NCBI GenBank assembly: GCA_021604605.1 | Contig: BQJH01000087.1 | Span: 1 to 10,402, forward strand | Reading direction: 5' to 3' | Length of the DNA stretch: 10,402 nucleotides | DNA from: Hyphococcus sp. | GTDB lineage: Bacteria > Pseudomonadota > Alphaproteobacteria > Caulobacterales > Parvularculaceae | Position numbers and translations under genes: made by a program | The notes under the pieces: model-generated | The model's database searches: none | What the model saw: only the letters and a program-made list of their open reading frames with translations | Told to the model about the DNA's origin: nothing | Shown: one piece after another, positions 1-6,671 of the stretch | Numbering within the stretch: the stretch's first letter is position 1 | Layout: every line of letters begins with the position of its first letter

Positions 1-147
1 GGCGTGATCTGTAACTTCTGACCGCGTAAGGCTGGTCAACGCATCGTCGTGATAAGCATTATCAACAGACTGTGTACTGATTGATGAAAACGTCAATCCG
101 GCAACAGCGCCGAGTGCGGTCAGTGATTTTATCAATACAGGCAACAT
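1..147 (-). CDS. Exported protein of unknown function, N-terminal fragment
   Basis: An open frame starts with ATG at 147 and runs leftwards off the window edge, giving 49 codons without a stop. The translation begins MLPVLIKSLTALGAVAGLTF: one Lys at residue 7, then a hydrophobic Ala/Gly/Leu stretch ending near residue 24. This is a typical Sec signal peptide, followed by a polar region (SVDNAYHDDALTSL) that should be the start of a periplasmic or secreted mature chain. A strong Shine-Dalgarno sequence (GAGGAGAG on the minus strand, about 156-163) precedes the start, which supports it as a real gene. It lies about 157 bp downstream of the sterol desaturase family gene on the same strand, so it could have its own promoter; I found no convincing boxes. 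The visible part is too short to assign a family. Confidence 0.6.
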   Translation of the reverse strand, partial: MLPVLIKSLTALGAVAGLTFSSISTQSVDNAYHDDALTSLTRSEVTDHA

Positions 148-304
148 GTCATCTCTCCTCTATCCGTGAGAACAATCTGACTCGCAATCGCGACCGGATA
201 TCGGAGGAAAAATGATTATCTGAAGGCGAAAGGGGCCGAAATGGGGCGCATGCAACCCTTGCCTGTAACAGCCCCGGGGCAACTCCCGAAAAGGTTGAAT
301 CCGC

Positions 305-1261
305 CTATTCGGCAGGTTTTATAAGGGGTTGAGGGGCAGGCTCCATATCGCCATCGGGCAGATCAGGCCGCGTTTGCGCCCACCGCTCCTTAATCATGGC
401 TGAAGTCATGCGCGAGCCGTCCGGCGACCAGCCGGGCGGGCCAAAGAGATATCCCGCCACTTCTTTCAGAGATTTTGCCTTCGCCACATCTTTGCCGATG
501 CCTATCCACTCATGGACGGCAATCATCAGGGGGTTAAATGTCGTGAGGTTTTTGATGATGCCATAGCGCGGTGGCTCTTCGCTTCGCTCTTCCTGGACAA
601 ACGTTCCGAAAAGGCGGTCCCAGATAATCAACGTCCCCGCATAATTCGCATCGAGATAGCGCGGGTTCGTCGCATGATGCACACGGTGATGGCTGGGCGT
701 ATTAAAAATCCATTCAAACGGCCCCATACGGTCAATCAGCTCTGTATGAATCCAGAATTGATAGACAAGATTTACACCGCCCACGAATAAAATCATCTCC
801 GGCGGAAACCCGATCAACGCCAGCGGCAAGCCAAAGATAAACGAAAATGAAAACTTGCCCGTCCATGTCTGACGCAGCGCTGTCGATAAATTATAATGTT
901 GCGATGAGTGATGCACGACATGGCTCGCCCAGAACCAACGCCGCTCATGCGCGACACGATGAAACCAGTAATAGGCAAGATCATCGGCGATAAAGCATAT
1001 GAGCACGCTCCACCAGACAATCGGCATCGTCTCAATCAATCGAAACTGATAGACCCAGTTGAATACCACATAGACCAGCAACCCGCCGCCAATCAGGCCG
1101 GCAATGCGGTTGCCCAACCCCATCGACAAGCTGGCGAACGTATCCTTTGTTTCATAGCGTCCGCGCCCCGTGCGCTTGGCGATGATCATTTCCAGAATGA
1201 TCAACACGACAAACGCCGGCACCGCAAAGGCGACAATATCCGGGAATACGCTTTCGTTCAT
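305..1261 (-). CDS. Sterol desaturase / fatty acid hydroxylase family protein
   Basis: This 318-residue integral membrane protein belongs to the fatty acid hydroxylase superfamily, di-iron enzymes that use O2 to hydroxylate or desaturate lipids, sterols or carotenoids. The His clusters are visible: HRVAH at residues 101-105, HVVHH at 114-118 and HHRVHH at 191-196, matching HX3H, HX2HH and HX2HH. The characteristic stretch around 206-222 (NYAGTLIIWDRLFGT) follows. Hydrophobic segments lie near 8-27, 52-70, 82-98 and 138-165. The length is normal for bacterial members, which often resemble alkylglycerol monooxygenase. The ATG shares one base with the stop of the preceding gene (TAATG), so translation is probably coupled. 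It is the last gene of an ndk-led operon. The substrate cannot be read from sequence; a membrane lipid or hopanoid-like molecule is only a guess. Family assignment is secure. Confidence 0.93.
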   Translation of the reverse strand: MNESVFPDIVAFAVPAFVVLIILEMIIAKRTGRGRYETKDTFASLSMGLGNRIAGLIGGGLLVYVVFNWVYQFRLIETMPIVWWSVLICFIADDLAYYWFHRVAHERRWFWASHVVHHSSQHYNLSTALRQTWTGKFSFSFIFGLPLALIGFPPEMILFVGGVNLVYQFWIHTELIDRMGPFEWIFNTPSHHRVHHATNPRYLDANYAGTLIIWDRLFGTFVQEERSEEPPRYGIIKNLTTFNPLMIAVHEWIGIGKDVAKAKSLKEVAGYLFGPPGWSPDGSRMTSAMIKERWAQTRPDLPDGDMEPAPQPLIKPAE

Positions 1262-1872
1262 TAATTGTCCGTTTCAACGCAAGGAATGCGCGTTGCATCC
1301 AGTTTAAACTGCTTCACCCATTCACCAGCATCATCTTTTGTATAGCTGATCCGATACCAGTTATCGTCATCTTCTGTAATAAATTCTGCGCGGAAGTTAG
1401 GGCGGTCGGGATATTCCTGCCACATAGTCAACGTGCCATCGATCACTTTCGCCCGCAGATCCTGCACCTGACTGCCGAGTGTCGCGATCCACATCATGTC
1501 CCACTCCCCGGCTTTGGTGTCATACATCCGAACATTCACACCACGGTCTGTGTCAGGATCAATGGCTGGCTCCGTGCCGAACCATTCATCATAGATCGCC
1601 ATGCCGCCAAGACCGTACCAGCCGTTCCAGCGCGCCTGACGTCCAGGTTGTGCGGGTGACCAATCTTCGCCCTGCCATGCGTGAAACGTGACTTTGTAAT
1701 CGCCCACAAGAAACGCAAATTGCGACAACTCTGCTGGCGCATTCGGGTGTGGGGCGCCAACATCACACTGGGCAGGCGTCAATTGTTCTTGAGCGTCTTG
1801 CGCCACAGTTGTCGGTGCTGAACAGGCCAGGGCTAGAAAAATCGCAGACGTCGTCATGGCAGATTTCATCAT
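1261..1872 (-). CDS. Secreted DUF1579-like (lipocalin-like) protein
   Basis: The protein has about 203 residues and an N-terminal signal peptide (MMKSAMTTSAIFLALACSAP, then TTVAQ), with probable cleavage after TVA. The LALAC stretch only partly resembles a lipobox, so lipidation is possible but not favoured. The mature part has the layout of DUF1579/lipocalin-like proteins: FLVGDYKVTF near the start, a G-x-AIYDEWF segment, RMYDTKAGEWDMMW, and alternating strands ending in a conserved-looking Arg-Ile-Pro-Cys. I read this as a beta-barrel fold, from general resemblance rather than a search. The frame is open upstream to a GTG at 1884, but that start has no ribosome binding site and adds only four residues, so I chose the ATG at 1872. 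The next ATG (1869) is equally possible. It sits 14 bp after the preceding gene (2 bp if the GTG is used) and overlaps the sterol desaturase family gene by one base. Function unknown. Confidence 0.75.
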   Translation of the reverse strand: MMKSAMTTSAIFLALACSAPTTVAQDAQEQLTPAQCDVGAPHPNAPAELSQFAFLVGDYKVTFHAWQGEDWSPAQPGRQARWNGWYGLGGMAIYDEWFGTEPAIDPDTDRGVNVRMYDTKAGEWDMMWIATLGSQVQDLRAKVIDGTLTMWQEYPDRPNFRAEFITEDDDNWYRISYTKDDAGEWVKQFKLDATRIPCVETDN

Positions 1873-1886
1873 TTGCGTTCTCACTT

Positions 1887-2324
1887 TCAGTTTAGCTGAT
1901 TATCTTCACTGATACCTAGACAATCAAGCCACTGTCTCCCCTCAAGAGGCTGCGCTTCTATATCAGGCGCTGAAAGGGTGACTTTGCGCGATGTATGATC
2001 ATGCGGCGTGAGGGATAATACGCCGTTGGCGTATCTGGCAGATAGCGCATCAGGTGATTGAAAGCGACGGATCGCCAAACCGTCGCCATTAGCGACAATC
2101 AACGCGACTTCGTTGTTTTCATTGCGCGCTAATGCTGCGCGTGCCGCCTCGTCGATTATCCAGTCGGCAGGACTAAAGTCTGGCTCGTCAAAACGAAGCC
2201 GGTCTTCAACGGCGGCTTTGTTGAAAACAAGCGCGCCGCCACCAAAGAGCATCCGCGCCAGCAACACTAATAAAGTGACGCCGGCGACGGAAATAATCAA
2301 ATCAAGGACCGTATTGCCGGTCAC
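1887..2324 (-). CDS. Conserved hypothetical protein with one N-terminal membrane helix
   Basis: This 145-residue protein has a strong hydrophobic helix at about residues 7-29 and a soluble domain of about 110 residues. No family is recognised with confidence. Within the soluble part, RLRFDEPDFSPADWIIDEAARAAL followed by ALIVANGDGLAIRRF suggests a small alpha/beta domain; there is no obvious catalytic motif. A single Cys lies at 135. Translation starts at a GTG, with AAGG about 6 nt upstream. The start lies 8 bp after the ndk stop and the gene ends 14 bp before the DUF1579-like gene, so it is cotranscribed with both. With the helix as anchor, the domain could face either side of the membrane. 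Its place between ndk and a lipid-modifying enzyme suggests an envelope role, but that is inference from context only. Confidence 0.7.
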   Translation of the reverse strand: MTGNTVLDLIISVAGVTLLVLLARMLFGGGALVFNKAAVEDRLRFDEPDFSPADWIIDEAARAALARNENNEVALIVANGDGLAIRRFQSPDALSARYANGVLSLTPHDHTSRKVTLSAPDIEAQPLEGRQWLDCLGISEDNQLN

Positions 2325-2332
2325 CTGACGCC

Positions 2333-2755
2333 TTAGCCTACAATTTCTTGTTCAGTGAAGAAAAAGGCGATTTCGTCTTTGGCTGTGTCCGGGCCGTCTG
2401 AGCCGTGTACGGAATTCTCGCCAATTGATTCGGCATAATCAGCACGGATCGTGCCTGCGGCCGCTTCTGCCGGGTTGGTCGCACCCATGATCTCGCGGTT
2501 GCGCGCAATGGCGTTCTCGCCTTCGAGAACCTGAACGACCACAGGGCCAGACATCATGAAATCGACCAATTCGCCAAAAAACGGGCGCTCTTTATGGACG
2601 GCGTAAAAGCCTTCGGCCTGTTCGCGTGTCATTTGGATGCGCTTGGAGGCGACAACCCGAAGGCCGCCTTCTTCCAGCTTATTGACGACTTTGCCGGTGA
2701 TATTGCGGCGTGTGGCGTCGGGTTTGATAATTGAAAAGGTGCGTTCAAGCGCCAT
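2333..2755 (-). CDS. ndk: Nucleoside diphosphate kinase
   Basis: Ndk transfers the gamma phosphate of ATP to other nucleoside diphosphates through a phosphohistidine intermediate, balancing cytosolic NTP and dNTP pools. The 140-residue product has the normal bacterial length. It starts with ALERTFSIIKPDATRRN, where Lys11 is the conserved nucleotide-contacting lysine, contains RPFF at 57-60, and has the active-site signature NSVHGSDG at 114-121 with catalytic His117. The frame is open 17 codons further upstream, but ATG 2755 matches the family N-terminus and has a good ribosome binding site (AGAGGA about 7 nt upstream). It is the first gene of a four-gene minus-strand operon, and its promoter must lie in the divergent region shared with the DUF4870 gene. 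Nothing is missing from the active site. Confidence 0.97.
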   Translation of the reverse strand: MALERTFSIIKPDATRRNITGKVVNKLEEGGLRVVASKRIQMTREQAEGFYAVHKERPFFGELVDFMMSGPVVVQVLEGENAIARNREIMGATNPAEAAAGTIRADYAESIGENSVHGSDGPDTAKDEIAFFFTEQEIVG

Positions 2756-2870
2756 GGTGATATCCTCTAAATTGGAAACTGTTGATTCGGTCGCGCTTCC
2801 TATCAATGCTGGGGCCGTGCGGCAAGCGCCGTTTGCTGATAAAGCCTATGAAATAAGCAGGAGAACGAAT
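2756..2870. promoter_or_regulatory. Divergent control region between ndk and the DUF4870 gene
   Basis: The 115 bp between two divergent starts must hold the promoter of the ndk operon (minus) and that of the DUF4870 gene (plus). Good ribosome binding sites occur at both ends: AGAGGA for ndk and AGGAG at about 2859-2863 for the plus-strand gene. A GANTC site, the CcrM methylation target in alphaproteobacteria, lies at 2784-2788. I could not settle on convincing -35/-10 pairs for either direction, so the call rests on gene layout. Confidence 0.5.
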
Positions 2871-3248
2871 ATGTCTGAACCAGAAATCACGCCGCCGTCG
2901 GAATCCAGTATTTCGACCAACCCCAATGAACGCGGCAACGCGAACCTTATCTACATTCTCTATCTCGCAGGCCTTGTCGTCGGTATTACCTCGATTGTCG
3001 GCGTCGTCATGGCCTATATGGGCAAGGACGAGGCGCCGGATTGGCTAAAAACCCATTATCGCCATCAGATCAATATCTTCTGGAAAATGGTCTTGTTCTC
3101 TGTCGTCGGCATTGTCCTTAGTCTCATTTTGATTGGCGTACTCGTTCTTCTGTTTGCGCTTATCTGGTACATCGTGCGCACCGTGAAAGGGATGCAGGCC
3201 TTGTCCAAAGGCGAGCCTTATCCTGACCCTTCCGGCTGGGGTTTCTAA
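2871..3248 (+). CDS. DUF4870-family membrane protein
   Basis: The product is a 125-residue membrane protein. A polar, proline-rich N-terminus (residues 1-22) is followed by a helix near 25-48, a polar segment (YMGKDEAPDWLKTHYRHQINIFWK) and two closely spaced helices near 68-103. The C-terminus, KGMQALSKGEPYPDPSGWGF, matches the typical ending of DUF4870-like proteins, where a small-residue and Tyr-Pro-x-Pro pattern precedes a final aromatic. Function in the family is unknown. The reading frame is open back to 2637 inside ndk on the other strand, but the ATG at 2871 has AGGAG about 7 nt upstream and gives the family-like start. It is probably monocistronic: a hairpin follows its stop and a 400-bp gap separates it from the next gene. 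Confidence 0.85.
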   Translation: MSEPEITPPSESSISTNPNERGNANLIYILYLAGLVVGITSIVGVVMAYMGKDEAPDWLKTHYRHQINIFWKMVLFSVVGIVLSLILIGVLVLLFALIWYIVRTVKGMQALSKGEPYPDPSGWGF

Positions 3249-3269
3249 AGTCTCCTTCCTCGGATTGTT

Positions 3270-3298
3270 CTGGCCTGGGTTTTCAGCGCCCAGGTCAG
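3270..3298 (+). terminator. Hairpin after the DUF4870 gene, possible terminator
   Basis: CTGGCCTGGG at 3270-3279 pairs with CCCAGGTCAG at 3289-3298 around a 9-nt loop, giving a 10-bp stem with one G-U pair, 21 bp after the stop codon. There is no run of T after the stem, so it is not a classic intrinsic terminator. It may stabilise the 3' end or act with Rho. Confidence 0.45.
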
Positions 3299-3380
3299 AA
3301 ACTTCCACCTCGCTTGTTAACTACCGCTGTTGAAGTCCGCGTCCTTAAAACATCTATCGAGATGCTATCTTACGGCAGGT

Positions 3381-3409
3381 TTGGTGGGGGGAGGATATCT
3401 ATCCACCAA
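3381..3409. repeat. Inverted repeat with G-rich spacer
   Basis: TTGGTGG at 3381-3387 is the reverse complement of CCACCAA at 3403-3409. In between, GGAT (3393-3396) and ATCC (3401-3404) form an alternative inner stem around ATCT. The two pairings share bases, so the RNA could switch between them. It lies in the gene-free AT-rich stretch; function unknown. Confidence 0.4.
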
Positions 3410-3441
3410 CACTGGGTTTTATTGAAGACTACCCTCTCTGG

Positions 3442-3469
3442 GTTGAATTTTGACGAAAGCAAATTCAAC
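3442..3469. repeat. Perfect 9-bp inverted repeat
   Basis: GTTGAATTT at 3442-3450 and AAATTCAAC at 3461-3469 are exact reverse complements around a 10-base spacer (TGACGAAAGC). A further partial copy, TGAATTTT, follows a few bases downstream at about 3477-3484. The element could be an RNA hairpin or a binding site for a dimeric regulator. It lies about 180 bp before the CPBP protease gene. Confidence 0.45.
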
Positions 3470-3584
3470 TACAAGGTGAATTTTAAACACAAAAACCAAT
3501 CTTCATCCCGAAGGATTTTCCAATTTCGTAGAAAGCGGGAAACCGTCTTCAAGAATGGGCAATGCTCGGGGATGAGCTTAGGTC

Positions 3585-3612
3585 TTGAAATTTTCATTGG
3601 TAATGCTATTTC
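3585..3612 (+). promoter_or_regulatory. Possible promoter of the CPBP protease gene
   Basis: TTGAAA at 3585-3590 and TATTTC at 3607-3612 are separated by 16 bp and lie 37 bp before the ATG at 3650. This is a fair sigma-70-like pair in an AT-rich context, where chance matches are common, so confidence is low. Confidence 0.28.
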
Positions 3613-3649
3613 GCTATTTAGGAAAATTACAAAATAAAGAGATAGAGCC

Positions 3650-4399
3650 ATGACACGGCGGATATTTGGCGCCATCACACTATTTTTACTGGCCATGCTC
3701 GGAGCCGCCGCCGCAATCGTGGATGCTGATATCCCGGCGGCAATTATTGAAGAAACAGGGCTTAGTGATCAGGCGCTGCGACTGATCTCCCTACTGAATA
3801 ACGGGCTCTTTATTGGCGTTGCGGTTTTAATTGGCGCTGTAACTGCGCACCGGGTTGGCCTGACGTCCCTGATCGCACACAAAGCAAATTCCGCGCCTGC
3901 ATTGCTTACCGCATTTCCGGTTTATGCTGTCCTTGGCGTCATCATGGGCGCCGCTGTCACTGCGGCCGATCAATGGGCATTCGCCAATATTGATGCATTG
4001 CGTCTGCTGGCGGAAACATCAGCTCAGCAATTTGATGACACAGCCCCTTCCCTCGCTGTGCGCTTTCTCTATGGCGGGATCACGGAAGAAGTCTTATTGC
4101 GTTGGGGGTTACTTAGCCTTGTCGCCTGGGCCATCTGGGCCATAACAAAAAATCGCGTACTCGCATTATTTGTTGCAATCCCTGTCGCTGCCTTCCTCTT
4201 TGGAGCCGGGCATCTGCCCGCCCTTTACACAACCCTTGAAACCGTTCCTGTGGAAATGATCGTTCGCGTTATTATTTTAAATGCAGCACTTGGCATTGTT
4301 TACGGCATAGTCTATGCGCGCAATTCACTGGAAGCGGCGATGGTCACCCACGCGGCAACGCATGTTGGTATGTTAAGCGCGGCAAGTTATTTAAGCTGA
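3650..4399 (+). CDS. CPBP-family intramembrane metalloprotease
   Basis: The 249-residue polytopic membrane protein belongs to the CPBP (CAAX protease and bacteriocin-processing, Abi) family of intramembrane proteases. The conserved motifs are all present: EEVLLR at residues 146-151 (the EExxxR motif with Glu146/Glu147 and Arg151), FGAGH with His188, and NAALGIVYG with Asn211, followed by THAATH with His234 and His238. Hydrophobic segments lie near 5-24, 50-66, 88-106, 153-166, 170-187, 205-223 and at the C-terminus. Known members cleave prenylated or other membrane substrates or take part in bacteriocin immunity; the substrate here is unknown. The ATG has only a weak AAGAGA ribosome binding site about 8 nt upstream, but the basic MTRR start before a helix is sensible. 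No toxin or peptide gene is adjacent, so a bacteriocin role is not suggested. Confidence 0.9.
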   Translation: MTRRIFGAITLFLLAMLGAAAAIVDADIPAAIIEETGLSDQALRLISLLNNGLFIGVAVLIGAVTAHRVGLTSLIAHKANSAPALLTAFPVYAVLGVIMGAAVTAADQWAFANIDALRLLAETSAQQFDDTAPSLAVRFLYGGITEEVLLRWGLLSLVAWAIWAITKNRVLALFVAIPVAAFLFGAGHLPALYTTLETVPVEMIVRVIILNAALGIVYGIVYARNSLEAAMVTHAATHVGMLSAASYLS

Positions 4400-4411
4400 G
4401 GCCACCCAAAA

Positions 4412-4440
4412 ATGACAATCAAGACGTACTGTGTTATGCT
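4412..4440 (+). promoter_or_regulatory. Promoter-like boxes giving a possible leaderless mRNA
   Basis: ATGACA at 4412-4417 and TATGCT at 4435-4440 are separated by exactly 17 bp. The -10-like box ends 6 bp before the ATG at 4447, which would place transcription initiation at or next to the start codon. No ribosome binding site precedes that ATG, which agrees with a leaderless transcript. The call rests on sequence pattern alone. Confidence 0.45.
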
Positions 4441-4446
4441 CCTTGA

Positions 4447-4878
4447 ATGACAGGCCTTGTCCAAATCGCCCAGTTTTATGATCCTGAAGAAGCCTATTGT
4501 GCGCAAGGGTATCTGAAATCGCACGGGGTCGAGACGATTATCCAAAATGATCATCACCTAACGATGGCGCCGTGGTTGCGTATAGCACTTGGCGGGTTTT
4601 GCCTTTTGGCGCCAACCTCACAGGAAGATAAAGCCCGCCTTGCATTAGATCTTGTTCCTGAGACTAGTTCTTATAACACGACCTCAAATGCGATTCGGTC
4701 TGATCACTCGTCTCACACGGATAAGGGAAGAAGAAATTTACTTTGGACACCTGTCGCATTCTTGACGGGCATTCCATTTATTCTGCGTGTTAATTCTAAC
4801 TGGGACGTGGTTTTTCAGGCATGCATAGTGGCTGCATTCGCATTTATGTTCATGCCCATCAGTACATTTTGGCGTTAG
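4447..4878 (+). CDS. DUF2007-domain protein with C-terminal membrane segments
   Basis: Residues 1-72 resemble the DUF2007 domain (putative signal-transducing protein). The start VQIAQFYDPEEAYCAQGYLKSHGVE has the usual layout of a strand, a helix carrying the EA pair and a Gly before the next strand. IALGGFCLLAP (46-56) followed by DKARLALDLV is the typical second half. After a polar linker (73-96) there are two hydrophobic segments near 99-113 and 119-137, so the domain is probably held at the inner membrane. Many DUF2007 proteins are just the domain, and this one is 143 residues. Function unknown; a ligand- or partner-binding role is often supposed. It begins 47 bp after the CPBP gene and has its own promoter-like boxes. 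It converges with the RsmB-type gene, leaving only 14 bp between stops and no visible terminator. Confidence 0.75.
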   Translation: MTGLVQIAQFYDPEEAYCAQGYLKSHGVETIIQNDHHLTMAPWLRIALGGFCLLAPTSQEDKARLALDLVPETSSYNTTSNAIRSDHSSHTDKGRRNLLWTPVAFLTGIPFILRVNSNWDVVFQACIVAAFAFMFMPISTFWR

Positions 4879-4892
4879 GCAGTTCAAAGCAT

Positions 4893-6299
4893 CTATGCTG
4901 ACGCGCGCTCCAATATCGCCACAAAAAATCCATCGGCGCGGAGTTTGTCTGGCGTTATTCTCAACGCACGATCAGGGGTCACACACAGATTGAGCGCCGC
5001 ATTACCTTCTTCTGTGAGAAGGCCTGATGATTTGATCGCATCCAGTGTAGGTGAAAAAGAAAACTCAGAATGTTCTGCAAGAAATGCAGTCAGACGATCT
5101 TCGTTTTCTTCCATCAAAAATGAACACGTGACCCAGACCATGCGCCCGCCCGGCTTCACGAACCGTGACGCCTCACGAAGCACTGTGTCCTGCTCCACCA
5201 TCCGTCGTTCAAGCTGTTTTTCTGTAAGGCGCCATTTCGTGTCCGGGTGGCGCCGCCATGTTCCAGCCCCGGTGCAAGGCGCATCGACGAAGACGACATC
5301 CATCTTGCCCGCCAGATCATCAAGACCTTCGTCGCCCGCTGGGGAGCGCACCTGCAGATTTCTGACCCCCGCCCGTTTTGCGCGGGCGTAAAGCGGTTTC
5401 AGACGCCGCGCGTCATTGTCATAGGCATAAAGCTGCCCGGTATTTTCCATCAACGCGGCAAGCGCCAAAGTCTTCCCACCGCCGCCTGCACAATAATCCA
5501 GCACTTGCGCGCCTTTAATGTCGCCTGCAGCGGCGGCGGCAATTTGCGAGCCTAAATCCTGCACCTCGACCCAGCCTTTGTTGAATGCAGGGATGACAGT
5601 CACCGCTGGCGCTTTTTGCGATGGGTCCGGCGCATTAATGCGCGCCGCTGTCGTCAGCACAGGGATCGCCTGACCTTTGATTGAGCCCAAGGCTTTTAGT
5701 GATTTCTCCGGCTCAGCCTTAATCGTGTTAAGACGAAGGTCTACATCAGCGCGCTCAGAAAACCCGGCCATGACATTTGCCGCGCGCTCGCCAAAGGCGC
5801 GTGCGATGTGCGGCGTCATCCATTCAGGGAAGTTGCCTGTAATATGTTCAGCGATGTGATCGGCGCCAGATTCAAATTCATGCGCCATACATGGAGAAGA
5901 GGCTAGTTCTATAATCTCAGCCTCTTTCTCGATTTCACCTTTCGCCGGAAAAGACGGATGTGAAGATTGAAGATACTTTTTTTCGTCTTCACTTAAAGTT
6001 CCTGGCCCATGGGGTTCTTCGGTCGCATGCTCAGCAAGCTCGTCAATTGGCATTGCCCACAAAAACCGGGCGGCGCCCAATACCAATGCGCGGGAATTAT
6101 CACTTTGCATAGCAGCTGACAGCGAATGTTTTTTGCGCAACACATCAAGACAGAGCCCTGAAATCCAGGCGCGGTCCTTCGCACCAGCATAGCGGTTGCC
6201 CCGGCCCCAATCGGCGATGGCTGTTTTTAGAGGGACACGGCGCGCATTGAAATCGGTTAGAATTTCAATCGCAGCGGAAAGTTTTCCGGCGGTTCTCAT
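4893..6299 (-). CDS. rsmB: RsmB/NOP-family rRNA (cytosine-C5) methyltransferase
   Basis: The 468-residue protein is a SAM-dependent RNA m5C methyltransferase. The likely target is C967 of 16S rRNA, by analogy with E. coli RsmB. The SAM-binding motif I DYCAGGGGKT lies at 268-277. Motif IV DAPCTGAGT (339-347) carries Cys342, which helps release the product, and motif VI VTCSF (390-394) carries the nucleophile Cys392. The VEVQDLGSQ segment at 244-252 is also typical. The N-terminal third (about 1-95) has the helical, Ala-rich character of the NusB-like RNA-binding domain, though weakly conserved, so RsmF-like specificity cannot be excluded. The ATG lies 2 bp after the YjbR stop with CAGGAA as ribosome binding site, making it the last gene of the rlmE-guaB operon. 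guaA, often nearby in alphaproteobacteria, does not follow. Confidence 0.9.
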   Translation of the reverse strand: MRTAGKLSAAIEILTDFNARRVPLKTAIADWGRGNRYAGAKDRAWISGLCLDVLRKKHSLSAAMQSDNSRALVLGAARFLWAMPIDELAEHATEEPHGPGTLSEDEKKYLQSSHPSFPAKGEIEKEAEIIELASSPCMAHEFESGADHIAEHITGNFPEWMTPHIARAFGERAANVMAGFSERADVDLRLNTIKAEPEKSLKALGSIKGQAIPVLTTAARINAPDPSQKAPAVTVIPAFNKGWVEVQDLGSQIAAAAAGDIKGAQVLDYCAGGGGKTLALAALMENTGQLYAYDNDARRLKPLYARAKRAGVRNLQVRSPAGDEGLDDLAGKMDVVFVDAPCTGAGTWRRHPDTKWRLTEKQLERRMVEQDTVLREASRFVKPGGRMVWVTCSFLMEENEDRLTAFLAEHSEFSFSPTLDAIKSSGLLTEEGNAALNLCVTPDRALRITPDKLRADGFFVAILERASA

Positions 6300-6301
6300 G
6301 G

Positions 6302-6667
6302 CTATTCCTGATTGAGCCCCAGCTCTTTTTGCAGTTTCTTTGTCAAACCAAGCGAGACTATGCGGTGGGACTCTTTTAAATGCTCGCGCAGTTCTTTGTC
6401 AGACAGGCCGGGCTTGTCATAATGCTGGATCCACTTCATCCCGCGCGAGGCAAGATACGGCGCGGGCCTCAAACCCGGCTGATCTTTTAAAACTTCAAAC
6501 GCAATTTCTGAAACCTTGAACGAAATCCCCGCCAGCTTTTCATTAGTCCAACCGCCAACGGCGAAAATTTTCCCGCCGACTTTCCAGACATGGGCGCCGC
6601 CCCACTGTACGACATAGCTGGTCGCCGGCAGTGATCCGCAAAACTTGTTATAGGCTTTATAGTTCAT
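6302..6667 (-). CDS. MmcQ/YjbR-family DNA-binding-like protein
   Basis: The 121-residue soluble protein matches the YjbR/MmcQ family (CyaY-like fold). The N-terminus MNYKAYNKFCGSLPATSY is followed by a VWKVGGKIFAVGG segment (residues 27-39), a FKVSEIAFEVL helix, and GLRPAPYLASRGMKWIQ (75-91), where the PAPYLA..GMKW pattern is the family hallmark. The C-terminus has the usual ELREHLKESHRIVSLGLTKKLQ helix. The biological role is unsettled; the DNA-binding label comes from fold comparison rather than shown function. The length is standard. It starts 4 bp after the guaB stop without a clear ribosome binding site and ends 2 bp before the RsmB-type gene, so it is probably translated by coupling within the operon. 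Confidence 0.88.
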   Translation of the reverse strand: MNYKAYNKFCGSLPATSYVVQWGGAHVWKVGGKIFAVGGWTNEKLAGISFKVSEIAFEVLKDQPGLRPAPYLASRGMKWIQHYDKPGLSDKELREHLKESHRIVSLGLTKKLQKELGLNQE

Positions 6668-6671
6668 TCAA

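Larger units (their letters stand above)
3299..3649. other. AT-rich stretch without a convincing gene
   Basis: This 351-bp stretch is markedly AT-richer than the genes around it; I count 22-23 G+C per 60 bases in 3421-3540. A plus-strand frame at 3314-3637 and a minus-strand frame at 3469-3696 are open. Neither has a ribosome binding site with a good start, neither product looks like a protein family, and the first would need a TTG start. Two inverted repeats (3381-3409 and 3442-3469) could fold in RNA. The right end holds the probable promoter of the CPBP protease gene. It may be a long 5' leader, a small RNA gene or a decayed gene. Confidence 0.5.

Noticed and set aside
253..297. CAACC/GGTTG repeat around the palindrome GCCCCGGGGC as a terminator of the sterol desaturase family gene
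   Set aside because: The outer pairing needs a bulge and encloses a long interior, there is no T run after it, and the stems are too short to claim.
2784..2788. GANTC (CcrM) sites in divergent regions as cell-cycle control signals
   Set aside because: Single sites at 2784, and likewise at 9639 and 178, are expected by chance at about this density. No clustering is seen.
2637..2870. Upstream extension of the DUF4870 frame into ndk
   Set aside because: It is antisense to ndk. AGGAG before ATG 2871 and the family-like start decide the shorter form.
3314..3637. Plus-strand 107-codon open frame in the AT-rich gap
   Set aside because: It needs a TTG start without a ribosome binding site. The product has no recognisable family and contains no clear hydrophobic core pattern, and the frame crosses both inverted repeats.
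4879..4892. Bidirectional terminator between the convergent DUF2007 and RsmB-type genes
   Set aside because: The only nearby dyad is AGCAT-CT-ATGCT, with a 2-base loop and no T run. I see no terminator there.
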